Notes: generated by a model not told the origin, from the sequence alone. A stretch of 64,000 bases of DNA from Quinella sp. 2Q5 (GCA_015206785.1 JADEZQ010000005.1:31278-95277), one strand, 5' to 3'. Positions 27,365-36,458 are shown, numbered from the stretch's first letter. A program made the numbers and translations.

Positions 27365-28579
27365 GTGAGAAAAAAATTTTTGGCGGGCGCGACAGTTCTC
27401 GCGCTGCTTATGAACGCGCCGCAGGTTTCGGCGGACGACGAAGTCATAATCTTCGGCGGCGAATTCGATGACGACATTCCCGCGCCCAAAGTCACCAAAC
27501 CCGTCGAACAACCGATTCAGCCGACGGAACCTGAGCCGCGTCCGATTGAACCAGTTCAGCCGACGGAACCTGAACCGCGTCCAATCGAATCAGTTCAGCC
27601 GACGGAAGTTGAGCCGCGTCCGATTGAACCAGTTCAGCCGGCGGAAGTTGAGCCGCGTCCAATCGAATCAGTTCAGCCGACGGAACCTGAACCGCATCCG
27701 ATTGAACCAGTTCAGCCGGCGGAAGTTGAGCCGCGTCCGATTGAATCAGTTCAGCCGACGGAAGTTGAGCCGCGTCCAATCGAATCAGTTCAGCCGACGG
27801 AAGTTGAGCCGCGTCCAATTGAATCAGTTCAGCCGGCGGAAGTTGAGCCGCGTCCAATTGAATCAGTTCAGCCGGCGGAAGTTGAGCCGCGTCCGATTGA
27901 ACCGTTGCCGGAGATTGAACGCCCGTTCGCGCAGACAGAAATCTCCGGTGAACGCGAGCCCTCGCCCGTTCAGCCGACACCGATTCAGCCGACACCGATT
28001 CAGCCGCGCAGGTCAACACATCCGACGCAGCAACAGACTTTGCGGACGATTAAGCCGCGCTTCGTCAAGCTTGCCGCCGACGACACCTACACCTACTATC
28101 TGGACAAGACGTCCGTGCAATGGAAACGCATGCCCTATTCGGCGAGCGAGTACATGGCTGACGTTTGGATTCGCATGGTTGAACGCGAGCCCAAGCCTTT
28201 GGACGACGACATGGCTTCCTACGGCGAGGACAACTTTAACGCGGAGATCGCCTTCGCCCGCGAGCAGGGCTATCAATATTCGCCCGAAGACCTGCAGGTT
28301 TTGCAGAGCCGTTCCTACGTGCTGGAGCATTACCTGTTGCGCCCAAAGACCAAGCAGATTCAATTCCTCTGCGAGCTGGAAGTTATCGGTCGCCCGCAAA
28401 ACACGATTAACGAGCGCGCCTACGACTACCGCAACTGGGAGAGCCTGGTGCCCGGCAGCATCGAGAGTGCCGTATATTCCGCGACGATTAAAATTATCGG
28501 CAAGGGAATGTCGGACAGCAAAGGTCACATGACGTTCTTCGATATGCTGGATGAATACGCGCGCATCGCGCTAAATTGA
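27365..28579 (+). CDS. Exported protein with ten Pro/Glu-rich 13-residue repeats
   Basis: The 404-residue protein has a signal peptide (MRKKFLAGATVLALLMNAPQ, cut near SADD), an acidic stretch, ten tandem copies of Q-P-T/A-E-V/P-E-P-R-P-I-E-S/P-V, a spacer with QPTPIQPTPIQP, and a folded C-terminal domain of about 170 residues with DDTYTYYLDKTSVQWKRMPY and SASEYMADVWIRMVE. The repeat arm is probably an extended polyproline-like spacer across the periplasm or outer layer. The start is GTG 27365, 9 nt after the rsmG stop. Function is unknown. The gene lacks AAAATTTT motifs after its first codons. Confidence 0.8.
   Translation: MRKKFLAGATVLALLMNAPQVSADDEVIIFGGEFDDDIPAPKVTKPVEQPIQPTEPEPRPIEPVQPTEPEPRPIESVQPTEVEPRPIEPVQPAEVEPRPIESVQPTEPEPHPIEPVQPAEVEPRPIESVQPTEVEPRPIESVQPTEVEPRPIESVQPAEVEPRPIESVQPAEVEPRPIEPLPEIERPFAQTEISGEREPSPVQPTPIQPTPIQPRRSTHPTQQQTLRTIKPRFVKLAADDTYTYYLDKTSVQWKRMPYSASEYMADVWIRMVEREPKPLDDDMASYGEDNFNAEIAFAREQGYQYSPEDLQVLQSRSYVLEHYLLRPKTKQIQFLCELEVIGRPQNTINERAYDYRNWESLVPGSIESAVYSATIKIIGKGMSDSKGHMTFFDMLDEYARIALN
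27518..27907 (+). repeat. Coding tandem repeat, ten units of 39 bp
   Basis: Ten 39-bp units such as CAGCCGACGGAAGTTGAGCC followed by GCGTCCAATTGAATCAGTT. The units differ by single synonymous or conservative changes, and neighbours are nearly identical, so unit number could vary by slippage or recombination in steps of 13 residues without a frameshift. Confidence 0.95.
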
Positions 28580-28597
28580 CAACGGAGGATACCCAAA

Positions 28598-29421
28598 ATG
28601 CACGATGATGATTTCATTCGTGAATTACCCAAGATTGAACAACATGCCCTGCGTGAACACTCGCCGCTTCCGCCGCAGCTGATATTCAAGATTATCCGTC
28701 ACGAAGGCGAAGAGGAATTGGCGCGTTCGTTCCGAGCGTTGGCGTTTTCCGCGTTGGCAGCAGGAGTCTTCGTATCGTTCTCGTTCCTGTTCCGTTCGAT
28801 ATTCCACATGTACGTTGGCGACTATCCGATAGGAGGCATGATCTCAAGTTTGGGCTACACGGTCGGCTTTCTCATCGTCATATTGGGGCGCATGCAACTA
28901 ACCCGATAACCACAATCGTTCCGCTGTTGAGCAAATGATCCACCGAACGCCTCTTGAAGGTCATTCGCCTGTGGAGCACGGTGTTTCTGTTCAACATCAT
29001 CGGCACGGCTATCGCGGCAATATTCTTCGCGAGCCCGTACACCCTGTCGCCGGAGATCGAAACCGCCATGCACGAGGTCGCCTCGAATGTAATGCGCTTG
29101 CAACCGATTGAAAACATACTGCGCGGCATTCCCGCCGGCATCATAATCGCGGCGATTGTGTGGGTGTCCCCGCAGACGAAATACTTCCGCTTCGTGATGA
29201 TAATGTTCTTCGTGTATTTCATTGCGCTGGGAGACTTTGCTCACGTTGTCGTTGGCTCGTGCGAGATGGCTTACGAAGTCCTAAAGGGCGACGCGGATCT
29301 TATCGAATACTTCTTCCGGTTCCTGCTACCGACGGGGCTGGGCAACATAATCGGCGGAACGATGATCTTTACCGTGCTGATTTATAACCAGGTCAAAAAG
29401 GAATTGAACGATGGCAAATGA
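28598..29421 (+). pseudogene. Formate/nitrite transporter (FNT, YfdC-like) gene, disrupted
   Basis: Two adjacent reading frames together make one FNT channel. 28598-28909 encodes an N-terminal part ending LGRMQLTR-stop, and 28954-29421 encodes the rest, from KVIRLWSTVFLFNIIGTA to NIIGGTMIFTVLIYNQVK. The family motif LFTEN-ITTIVPLL is broken: the sequence CAACT-AACCCGATAACC lacks about 10 nt expected for TTC ACC GAG and neighbours, shifting the frame. In the shifted frame a TGA follows LLSK before STERLL. Two lesions suggest true decay and not one sequencing error. The intact channel would carry small monovalent anions such as formate. ATG 28598 has CGGAGG upstream. Confidence 0.8.
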
Positions 29422-29455
29422 ATCATGTGCTTGCAGATTGATTGAGGTGTGAAGT

Positions 29456-30721
29456 TTGGATACAGGATTAATCCCGCCTGCGCTGATAATTTTGTTGGCG
29501 GCGGTGAGCGGATACTTTTCGCTGATGGAAACCGCGCTGATTGAATGTCACCGCGGGCGGCTGGAAAAACTTTCCGAAGACGGCAACGTCGACGCACGTG
29601 CCGCGCTGGAGCTCATTGACGCGCCCGCCCCGCTCAACGTCGCGCAGGTCGGCATCACCTTCGCGGGAATACTCGCGGGCTTCTGTGCGGTGCTCACAGT
29701 GCCGACGGTCGCCACGCCGATAAAGTTCGACGGCGAAGAAATTTTTTCCACGGCACTGGTGCTGTGCATCACGGTGTTCATCTTCCTGCTGTTCGGGGAA
29801 TTTTTGCCGAAGCTGGCAGCCAAACGTGACCCAGAAAGTTTTCTGCTCAATCATCACAAATCGTTTCGGCTCATCGTCGCGCTGATGAATCCGTTCGTTT
29901 CCCTGCTGTCGGGCATTGCAAACGCGGTGGCGTTCGTCTTCGGGGTGAACGCTTCGACCAACGACGCCGTCACCGAGGACGAGGTCATCGATCTGATTGA
30001 GCAGGGCACCGAGGACGGCACGATTGAGAAATCCGAACAGGAGATGGTCGGTAGGATCTTCGACGTGGGCGACGAGACCGCCTATTCGCTCATGACGCCG
30101 CGCGTCAAACTCGTCTGGCTGGATTTGGAAGACGACATCGACAAGAATTTGCAAATCGTCCGCTCCAGCCCGCACACAATCTTTCCCGTCGGAGTCGGCA
30201 GCCTGGACGATTGCCGCGGACTGATTTACGCCAAGGACATTCTCAACGCCGTGTTGAAGGACGGGCGCAATATCGACCTTGCCGCGCTGATTCGCAAGGC
30301 AAGCTACGTCCCGCGCACGATGGAGGCTTTCCGCGTCGTCGACAAATTTCGCACGGGCGGCATCACCGAGGCAATGGTCAACGACGAATACGGAGGCGTC
30401 ATCGGCTTCATCACGCTCGACGACATTTTGAACGAGATTGTCGACACCGGCGACGACGAACCGCAGTTCACCCGCAGCAAAGACAACACGTGGATTGTCG
30501 ACGGGCTGTGCGATATCGACGAGTTCAAGGAACGTTTCAACATCGACACCCTGCCCGACGAAGAGCACGACCACTTCCAGACGATGGGCGGCTTCGTCAC
30601 TTCGCAGTTCGGTTACATTCCCAAAGTCGGCGAGGCGTGCGAATGGAACGGCTTCCGCTTCAAGGTCACGCAGATGGACGGCGTGCGCGTCGGAAAAATT
30701 TTGATTACCAAGCTCGTTTAA
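29456..30721 (+). CDS. CNNM/CorC-type transporter (hemolysin-like, DUF21-CBS-CorC_HlyC)
   Basis: The 421-residue protein has an N-terminal DUF21 membrane domain with about four helices (FSLMETALIECHRGRLEKL, FGEFLPKLAAKRDPE), a CBS pair (about 200-330, with YSLMTPRVKLVWLDL and GVIGFITLDDILNEIVD) and a C-terminal CorC_HlyC domain (WIVDGLCDIDEFKERFNI). Relatives are implicated in magnesium or cobalt efflux; 'hemolysin' is a legacy label. The start is TTG 29456 after GAGGTG. It is separate from the broken FNT gene by 35 nt. Confidence 0.88.
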   Translation: MDTGLIPPALIILLAAVSGYFSLMETALIECHRGRLEKLSEDGNVDARAALELIDAPAPLNVAQVGITFAGILAGFCAVLTVPTVATPIKFDGEEIFSTALVLCITVFIFLLFGEFLPKLAAKRDPESFLLNHHKSFRLIVALMNPFVSLLSGIANAVAFVFGVNASTNDAVTEDEVIDLIEQGTEDGTIEKSEQEMVGRIFDVGDETAYSLMTPRVKLVWLDLEDDIDKNLQIVRSSPHTIFPVGVGSLDDCRGLIYAKDILNAVLKDGRNIDLAALIRKASYVPRTMEAFRVVDKFRTGGITEAMVNDEYGGVIGFITLDDILNEIVDTGDDEPQFTRSKDNTWIVDGLCDIDEFKERFNIDTLPDEEHDHFQTMGGFVTSQFGYIPKVGEACEWNGFRFKVTQMDGVRVGKILITKLV

Positions 30722-30724
30722 CCG

Positions 30725-30754
30725 TTGACAATCGCGGCGCAGGCAGTGTAGACT
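30725..30754 (+). promoter_or_regulatory. Putative promoter of the GT2 glycosyltransferase gene
   Basis: TTGACA (30725-30730), 18-nt spacer, TAGACT (30749-30754). The -35 box is a perfect consensus, 5 nt after the CorC-type gene stop. Confidence 0.65.
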
Positions 30755-30797
30755 TACGCCGTGTTTTTTTGCGAAAAATTCATTGGCAGGTTCGATA

Positions 30798-32051
30798 ATG
30801 TTCAACTATCCGCTCGATGTGATTATGGTCCCGATTCAAGCAGTACTGTTCGTGTTCACGTTCTACCTGTGCTTGATCGGCTTCTGCGGCATGTGGCGAC
30901 GCAAGGAGAAAAAAATTCTCACGCCGCAAAAAAAATTCGCGGTCATAGTCGCCGCGCACAACGAAAGTGCCGTCATTGCCCCGCTCATTGAAAACTTGAA
31001 GTCGCTCGACTATCCCGACGACCTCTACGATATTTTTGTCATTGCCGACAACTGCACCGACAACACCGCCGAAATTGCCGCCGCCGCCGGAGCAATCGTC
31101 TGCCGCCGCGTGGACGAGACCAAGAAGTCCAAAGGCTTCGCGCTGGAATGGATGTTCGAGCGTTTGTTTGAGATGGAGGCTCGCGGGCAGGTTTATGACG
31201 CCGTTGCAATCTTCGACGCCGACAATCTCGTTCACCCGAAATTTTTGGCGGAGATGAACAATCGTCTTTGCAAGGGCGACAAAATTATTCAGGGCTTCCT
31301 CGACGCGAAGAACCCCTACGACACCTGGGTCAGCGGCACGTTCGCAATTGCCTTCTGGGTCATCGACTACGTCAGCCATCTTGCCAAGACCAATATCGGC
31401 TTGTCGGCTGTGCTCGGTGGAACGGGCATGTGCATAACCATCGACGTGCTCAAGCGTTACGGTTGGCGGGCGACGTGCTTGACCGAAGACATGGAGTTTA
31501 CGATGAAGTCCCTTGCCGAAGGTTTGAAGACGACCTGGGCACACGACGCCATTGTCTACGACGAAAAGCCGCTGACGTTCGCGCAGTCCTGGACGCAACG
31601 CAAACGCTGGGCGCAGGGTCAATTCGACGTGGCGCACCGCTTCATTCCGAAAATGCTTCGCGAGGGCTGGCGTCGACGCGATATCCGCCTGTGGGACGGT
31701 TGCCTGTATCTGTTGCAGCCGCACTTCCTGATGCTCTCGTCGTTCTTCTTCCTGATGAGCTACATTCAGCTGGCAGTCGGCACGCTCTACACGAACATCT
31801 ATTCCGTGTTGCCGTCGCAGATTCTGGCGGTCGTCATGATCGCCCAATACGTCCTGCCGATGATAATCCTCGTCAAAGTTCGCGCCAAACTCAAGTCGTG
31901 GTGGTATCTGCTGTTCTATCCGCTGTTCATCTATTCGTGGATACCGATAATCTTCCTCGGCTTCATTCACCGCAACGAACACGAATGGGCGCACACTCAG
32001 CACACCCGCTCGATGAGTTACGACGACTTCGTCAAGAAACGCACGTACTAA
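30798..32051 (+). CDS. Membrane glycosyltransferase, family GT2 (poly-GlcNAc/cellulose-synthase-like)
   Basis: The 417-residue protein has an N-terminal transmembrane helix, a GT-A domain, and three or four C-terminal helices. Catalytic signatures are in order: FAVIVAAHNESAVIAPL, IADNCTDNT, the metal-binding AIFDADN, TEDMEFT (catalytic acid) and QRKRWAQGQF (QxxRW), the set of processive beta-glycosyltransferases. It probably makes or exports a polysaccharide, but the sugar cannot be read off. ATG 30798 has GCAGG upstream; a TTG at 30783 is less likely. It has its own promoter and terminator. Confidence 0.87.
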   Translation: MFNYPLDVIMVPIQAVLFVFTFYLCLIGFCGMWRRKEKKILTPQKKFAVIVAAHNESAVIAPLIENLKSLDYPDDLYDIFVIADNCTDNTAEIAAAAGAIVCRRVDETKKSKGFALEWMFERLFEMEARGQVYDAVAIFDADNLVHPKFLAEMNNRLCKGDKIIQGFLDAKNPYDTWVSGTFAIAFWVIDYVSHLAKTNIGLSAVLGGTGMCITIDVLKRYGWRATCLTEDMEFTMKSLAEGLKTTWAHDAIVYDEKPLTFAQSWTQRKRWAQGQFDVAHRFIPKMLREGWRRRDIRLWDGCLYLLQPHFLMLSSFFFLMSYIQLAVGTLYTNIYSVLPSQILAVVMIAQYVLPMIILVKVRAKLKSWWYLLFYPLFIYSWIPIIFLGFIHRNEHEWAHTQHTRSMSYDDFVKKRTY

Positions 32052-32080
32052 AAAATCCCGCACGCCGCGGGATTTTTTTT
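32051..32080. terminator. Bidirectional intrinsic terminator between the GT2 gene and hybrid kinase 2
   Basis: ATCCCGC-ACGCC-GCGGGAT with A-run before and TTTTTTTT after, so it works both ways. It overlaps the TAA stop of the minus-strand kinase. Confidence 0.88.
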
Positions 32081-34406
32081 ATGGTCGAATGAGTTCTTGC
32101 AGTGTTCGGAATAAATGTTCGGGCTCGACGGGTTTGGAAAGGTGCGCGTTCATTCCCGCCTGCAGTGAGCGTTGAACGTCCTCGTCGAAGGCGTTGGCTG
32201 TCATCGCGATAATCGGCACGGTCTTGGCGTCCGGGCGGTCAAGCGCACGGATCGCCTCGGTTGCCTTGAGCCCGTCCATCTTCGGCATGCGGATATCCAT
32301 CAGCACGGCGTCGAAGTGATTGAGTTCCGACGCGGCGAAGGCGTTGACGGCGTCGAGACCGTTGGGCGCGTGTTCGACCTGCATTCCGCGCATCGATAGC
32401 ACCATAATCATTATCTCGGCGTTGACGGGCATATCCTCCGCCATGAGAATGCGACGCCCTTCCAGCTCGGCGAGTTTCTTTTCGGGCTCGTTGAGCGTCT
32501 TCATTTCCAGAGCCTGATGAAATTCTTTGACGACGGTTGAAGCGAACAGCGGCTTTGCCATGAACCTGTCGACGCCGGCCGCCATTGCCTCTTCGATGAC
32601 GTCGTCCCAGCTGTAGCTCGTGAGGATGATGATTGCCGATTCGTTGCCGATGATGTCGCGGACGCGGCGGGTGACTTCGATGCCGTTCTCGTCGGGCATG
32701 CGCAAATCGATGAGCAATATGTTGTAGAGCTCGTGGCGTGCGCGGCGCAGTCGAACTTTTTCCACTGCCTCGCGTCCCGTCAATGACACGTCAGCGGCAA
32801 TGCCGACCTCTTCGAGCACGAGCTTGGCGTGTTCGCAGGCGATGGGGTCGTCGTCAACGATGAGCACGTCCAAATCGCCGACCTCAATCTTCTTGCCCTT
32901 GACGGAGTCGAAACTCTTCGGTGAGTTGCGCAGCGTGACATTGACGGTGAACTCGGAGCCGACGCCCTTGTCGCTTTTGACGGAGATGTTGCCGTTCATG
33001 GTCTCGACGATGTTTTTGGTGATTGCCATGCCCAAACCCGTGCCGCCGTAAGCATTGGAAGTTCCCGAATCCTCTTGGCTGAACGGCTCGAAAATTTTGG
33101 TGAGATAGTCCTTGTCGATGCCGATGCCCGTATCTGTCACGACGAAGCGCAACGTGGACTTGTCCTCGAAGTTGGCGACGCGCTCCACGCGGAAGGTGAT
33201 GTTGCCGCCGGAAGGCGTGAACTTAATCGCGTTGCCGATGATATTGATGAGCACCTGCTTGAGCTTCATCTCGTCGCCGATGTAGAAGTCGTCCACGCGC
33301 CCGCGAATCGTGCAGTCGTAATGCAAGCCTTTGTCGCGACATTGACCGGCGACCATTGTGTTGATCTCCTCCAACATGCCGCCGAAGGAAAATTCTTCGT
33401 GCTTGAGGATCATGCGTCCGCTCTCGATTCGGCTCATGTCCAGAATGTCGTTGATGATGCCCAGCAGATGACGGGCACTCGCTCCGATTTTCTCCAGGTA
33501 CTCGCGGACTTTGTCGGGCAAGTCGGGTTCTTTCAGCGCGATGGTGTCCAGCCCGATGATTGCGTTCATTGGCGTGCGAATCTCGTGGCTCATTGCCGAA
33601 AGGAACGCGGTCTTGGCGACGTTGGCTTGATTGGCGATCTCCAAAGCGTTGCGCAACTGTTCATTCTTGGCAAACTGCGCGCGCTGAATCTTGGTCATGT
33701 CGCTTTTGAGCAGGATATAACTTTGTGCGGCGCGGTCAATCGTGTAGAAGACGAATCGCTTGTGAAAAATCTCGCCGTCGATGAAGCAACGGATATTGAC
33801 TTCGTAGGGCTCGCGGGTCTTTGGAGCTTGAGCAACCTTCTCCAGCGTCAGAGCCTGATAGGATTTCTTGCGCTCGACAGTCGAACCGGTCAAGGCGGGC
33901 TTGACTTGCTCGTTGAGATAATCTGCGTAGCTGCCTGTGCGTTTGCGCGGGAAGATTGAGCCGCGGGGGATGTTGGCGTCGTCGCCGATGATGACGCTGT
34001 AATTGCCCCCGCCGATGTAAGCAATCATGTCGTATTGATCCGCGAGCACCTTGCCCAAAACTGCGCGGCTGATGACTTCGCGTTCGGCGGACGGATTTTC
34101 TTCGGCGGTGCAGTAAACGTAATCGGTACCGTCGTCATTAAAACGGGTGCACTTCACGGCGACGCGCAGACCGTTGCCTTTGAGCGTGCGCAGATTGACG
34201 GCGTCGGCTCGAATGAATTCTTCGGGGGCAAGCAATTCGTCGGCGCGTGCAATAATTTCGTCGGCAGTGCCTTCCAACATTCGCGCGAACCTCGGCGAAC
34301 ACCACACCGGCAAAAATTTTCCGTCGCCCGCCGATTTAAAGAGCACGGCACAGACGTCCTGCGCGGCAAAAATTTTTTCGCAGAGATTCGCTTTTAAGTC
34401 CGCCAT
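32079..34406 (-). CDS. Hybrid sensor histidine kinase with two receiver domains (second copy)
   Basis: A 775-residue cytosolic kinase closely related to the one at 20098 but with a shorter N-terminus. Order: PAS-like (1-105), shared sensor region (about 115-250, DQYDMIAYIGGGNYSVIIGD), HisKA MSHEIRTPMN (His near 273), HATPase (NIIGNAIKFT, DTGIGI, GTGLGM), REC1 (LLIDLRMPDENG, Asp near 565), REC2 (VLMDIRMPKMDG, Asp near 702). ATG 34406 follows TGAGG. The Hpt-domain gene lies 10 nt upstream in the same operon, so His-Asp-His-Asp relay is likely. No DNA-binding response regulator is near. Confidence 0.9.
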   Translation of the reverse strand: MADLKANLCEKIFAAQDVCAVLFKSAGDGKFLPVWCSPRFARMLEGTADEIIARADELLAPEEFIRADAVNLRTLKGNGLRVAVKCTRFNDDGTDYVYCTAEENPSAEREVISRAVLGKVLADQYDMIAYIGGGNYSVIIGDDANIPRGSIFPRKRTGSYADYLNEQVKPALTGSTVERKKSYQALTLEKVAQAPKTREPYEVNIRCFIDGEIFHKRFVFYTIDRAAQSYILLKSDMTKIQRAQFAKNEQLRNALEIANQANVAKTAFLSAMSHEIRTPMNAIIGLDTIALKEPDLPDKVREYLEKIGASARHLLGIINDILDMSRIESGRMILKHEEFSFGGMLEEINTMVAGQCRDKGLHYDCTIRGRVDDFYIGDEMKLKQVLINIIGNAIKFTPSGGNITFRVERVANFEDKSTLRFVVTDTGIGIDKDYLTKIFEPFSQEDSGTSNAYGGTGLGMAITKNIVETMNGNISVKSDKGVGSEFTVNVTLRNSPKSFDSVKGKKIEVGDLDVLIVDDDPIACEHAKLVLEEVGIAADVSLTGREAVEKVRLRRARHELYNILLIDLRMPDENGIEVTRRVRDIIGNESAIIILTSYSWDDVIEEAMAAGVDRFMAKPLFASTVVKEFHQALEMKTLNEPEKKLAELEGRRILMAEDMPVNAEIMIMVLSMRGMQVEHAPNGLDAVNAFAASELNHFDAVLMDIRMPKMDGLKATEAIRALDRPDAKTVPIIAMTANAFDEDVQRSLQAGMNAHLSKPVEPEHLFRTLQELIRP

Positions 34407-34416
34407 CAATCAATCC

Positions 34417-34755
34417 TCAGAGCTCGGCAACCAAATCGTCGCGGATTTTTTTTATCGGCGCGTACATCGCCACATAGTCAACGTCTTTCTTGGCGCGGAG
34501 CATCTCGGTCATCTCGGAGAGCGGATCGTAAATGGTATTGAGCGCGAGATTGCCGACGACGCCTTTGAGCGCGTGGCAGTGTTCAAAGGAAGTCTCGTAG
34601 TCTTTGGCGGCAAGCGTCTCCTCCAGCTGATCGAAGGCGGGGTTCTTCAGAGCCATACCCAACATCTTGGCGAAGAAGGTCTTGTTGTTCATGCAGCGGG
34701 CAAGCCCCTGGCGTGCGTCAATCCCAAAATCTTTCAAGCGTTCAACATCTAGCAT
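34417..34755 (-). CDS. Stand-alone Hpt (histidine phosphotransfer) protein
   Basis: A 112-residue all-helical protein with the Hpt motif EHCHALKGVVGNLALN; His61 in HALKG is the likely phospho-acceptor. It would take phosphate from a receiver domain of the kinase encoded just downstream, and possibly of the paralogue at 20098, and pass it on. ATG 34755 has GAGGAGG upstream. It lies 22 nt upstream of the end of the DUF362 gene... that is, the DUF362 gene precedes it in the same direction. Confidence 0.87.
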   Translation of the reverse strand: MLDVERLKDFGIDARQGLARCMNNKTFFAKMLGMALKNPAFDQLEETLAAKDYETSFEHCHALKGVVGNLALNTIYDPLSEMTEMLRAKKDVDYVAMYAPIKKIRDDLVAEL

Positions 34756-34777
34756 AAGTAGTTCCTCCTCGTAATGT

Positions 34778-35779
34778 TTAGTCTATTGTGATGAGTTCGT
34801 AATTCTCCGTGCCCATCTGGTGTTCTGCCATTGCCGACAGCTGGCGAAGACCGCCGCGGCTTTCGATGCGCTGAACGAGCGATTCTTTCTCCGGACCGGG
34901 AAAATTGTAGACCATGTCGACGGAAGCCTTGTCGATTGCCAAAATGTCCGTGGACGCGAGAATTCCCAGGTCGGGCATTTCGGGCGCAGTGGCACCTTGC
35001 CCCGCGCAGTCGCAGTCGATGCTGAGCCGTTGCAAGACATTTATGTAGACGATTTGCTTGCCGAAGTGGTCACAGATTGCTTTGCCGCTGTCGGCGAGCA
35101 TCTCCATCAAACGTTCGCCCAAAACCCATTCGCCGAAATCTTCCAGCCCGTGCACCTGCCGCTTGCCAACCTTGCCGGAGGCGCAACCGATAGCGATGTT
35201 CTTCAACGAGCCGCCGAAGCCGCCCATTGCGTGCCCTTTGAAATGCGTCAACACAATCATAGAATCGTAATTTGTCAGGTGCGAACCCATAGCGACCTTC
35301 TTGAGGTGGAAGCCGCCGCTGACGGGGAAGTCAACGTCGCCATCCTCGTCGATGATGTCCACCGGACAAAATGTCCAGCCGTTGGTTTTGAGCACGCGCC
35401 GATGACCTTCCGTGGTTGAGCGCGGTCCGCCGTAAGCAACGTTCGCCTCGATGATAACCGAGTTGGGAACTTGAGCTTGAAACTCGCTCACCAGTTCCGG
35501 CGACAGGATATTGGGACCTTTCGGCTCGCCCGTGTGCAATTTGATGGCAACCTTGCCGGTTATGTCGGCGTTGATCTTGCGGTAAAGCGCGATGAGATGT
35601 TCGGCGTCGATGTGCCGGCTGAAGTAGACCGTAGCTTTTTCGGCGGGAGGAATTTTGTTCGCCACCGCCACGTTGCCTTTGTTCGCCGATTTATTTCCGC
35701 AAGCCGCAAGAGGACCCGTCAGCCCGATGAGACCGGCGATGCCCGCCAGCTTGACAAAATTTCTGCGCGTAAGTTTCAT
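34778..35779 (-). CDS. DUF362-family lipoprotein with Tat-type signal
   Basis: A 333-residue protein starting MKLTRRNFVKLAGIAGLIGL, a twin-arginine (RRNFVK) signal, followed by the lipobox LAAC, so it is likely exported folded and lipid-anchored. The mature part has the DUF362 pattern: VAIKLHTGEPKG, the conserved TNYDSMIVLTHFKGHAMGGF and GGSLKNIAIGCASGKVGK, and DIDCDCAGQ-like CDCAG. The 4Fe-4S ferredoxin cysteines that many DUF362 proteins carry are missing. Function unknown; relatives are called iron-sulfur flavoproteins or MauM/NapG-adjacent proteins. ATG 35779 is well inside a much longer open frame whose N-terminal part is not coding. Confidence 0.8.
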   Translation of the reverse strand: MKLTRRNFVKLAGIAGLIGLTGPLAACGNKSANKGNVAVANKIPPAEKATVYFSRHIDAEHLIALYRKINADITGKVAIKLHTGEPKGPNILSPELVSEFQAQVPNSVIIEANVAYGGPRSTTEGHRRVLKTNGWTFCPVDIIDEDGDVDFPVSGGFHLKKVAMGSHLTNYDSMIVLTHFKGHAMGGFGGSLKNIAIGCASGKVGKRQVHGLEDFGEWVLGERLMEMLADSGKAICDHFGKQIVYINVLQRLSIDCDCAGQGATAPEMPDLGILASTDILAIDKASVDMVYNFPGPEKESLVQRIESRGGLRQLSAMAEHQMGTENYELITID

Positions 35780-35871
35780 TTCCAACACCACCGTAAAATA
35801 CTTCCGTTCGATTATAAATATTGCGTCGCCTTCAAGCAAGCGGGCGGGAAAAAATTTTTTTCCACCGCCGC

Positions 35872-35920
35872 AAAAAAAATCAGCCCGTCCCGTTGTTGGG
35901 ACGAGCCGTTTTTTTTTTAT
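35872..35920. terminator. Bidirectional intrinsic terminator
   Basis: AGCCCGTCCC-GTTGTT-GGGACGAGCC hairpin flanked by an A8 run on one side and a T10 run on the other. It ends the minus-strand small exported gene and separates it from the DUF362 gene. Confidence 0.88.
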
Positions 35921-35927
35921 GAACCGA

Positions 35928-36365
35928 TCAATCTCTGAACTTGCAGGTAATTTGAGAGATGACGCCGTTGTAAACTTTGAACTCGATCTTCTTGGTGTGG
36001 TCGATGCTGTAGTATTCGTACTCAACGCCGCCGTCGTCATAGTCGACGAAATCCGCCGAACCATACGCGCGGTTTAGGACGTCCGCCGATTGACCGACGC
36101 GCACACCTTCGGGAGTAGGCATTGCGTTGCTGTACGTGGTGACTTTTTCAACGACTCCGTGTTCGATATCGACGTGGAAGTTCTGGTAAATCCAATCGTC
36201 GCCGTCCCGATATTGCGGTTGCCCGAAGTTGCTGGTTAATTGACTCACGCTCATGCCGGGGAAAACTCCGCCGACGATAACTTTGCCGGGCTCAACCGCC
36301 GCCATAGCCAGCGACGCGACGAACAGGACTGCTCCACAGATAAGGGTTGCAAAAAATTTTTTCAC
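35928..36365 (-). CDS. Small exported protein, possibly SmpA/BamE-like fold
   Basis: A 145-residue protein with a signal peptide (KKFFATLICGAVLFVASLAM, cut after AMA). The mature part has the pattern GVFPGMSVSQLTSNFGQPQY and later GVRVGQSADVLNRAYGSADF, two short helix-strand units like the SmpA/OmlA fold, but I cannot name the family. The start is GTG 36365, 8 nt after GGAGG; upstream in-frame codons lack a ribosome site. It is a single-gene unit with a strong terminator. Confidence 0.72.
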   Translation of the reverse strand: MKKFFATLICGAVLFVASLAMAAVEPGKVIVGGVFPGMSVSQLTSNFGQPQYRDGDDWIYQNFHVDIEHGVVEKVTTYSNAMPTPEGVRVGQSADVLNRAYGSADFVDYDDGGVEYEYYSIDHTKKIEFKVYNGVISQITCKFRD

Positions 36366-36458
36366 GGTGATGACCTCCTCGCTGATGTTGATATTTCTTT
36401 TGCACCTTATACGTCGTCGCGGGAGTTTCATTGCAGTTTGATTAAAATTTTTTGCGAT

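Noticed and set aside
27518..27907. Possible CRISPR-like array of 39-bp units
   Set aside because: The units are contiguous without spacers and are in frame in an exported protein.
27468..28532. Basic 354-residue frame with NQFSRRKLSRV repeats
   Set aside because: It is a shifted frame of the 39-bp repeats; it has no ribosome site and the other frame has a signal peptide and a folded domain.
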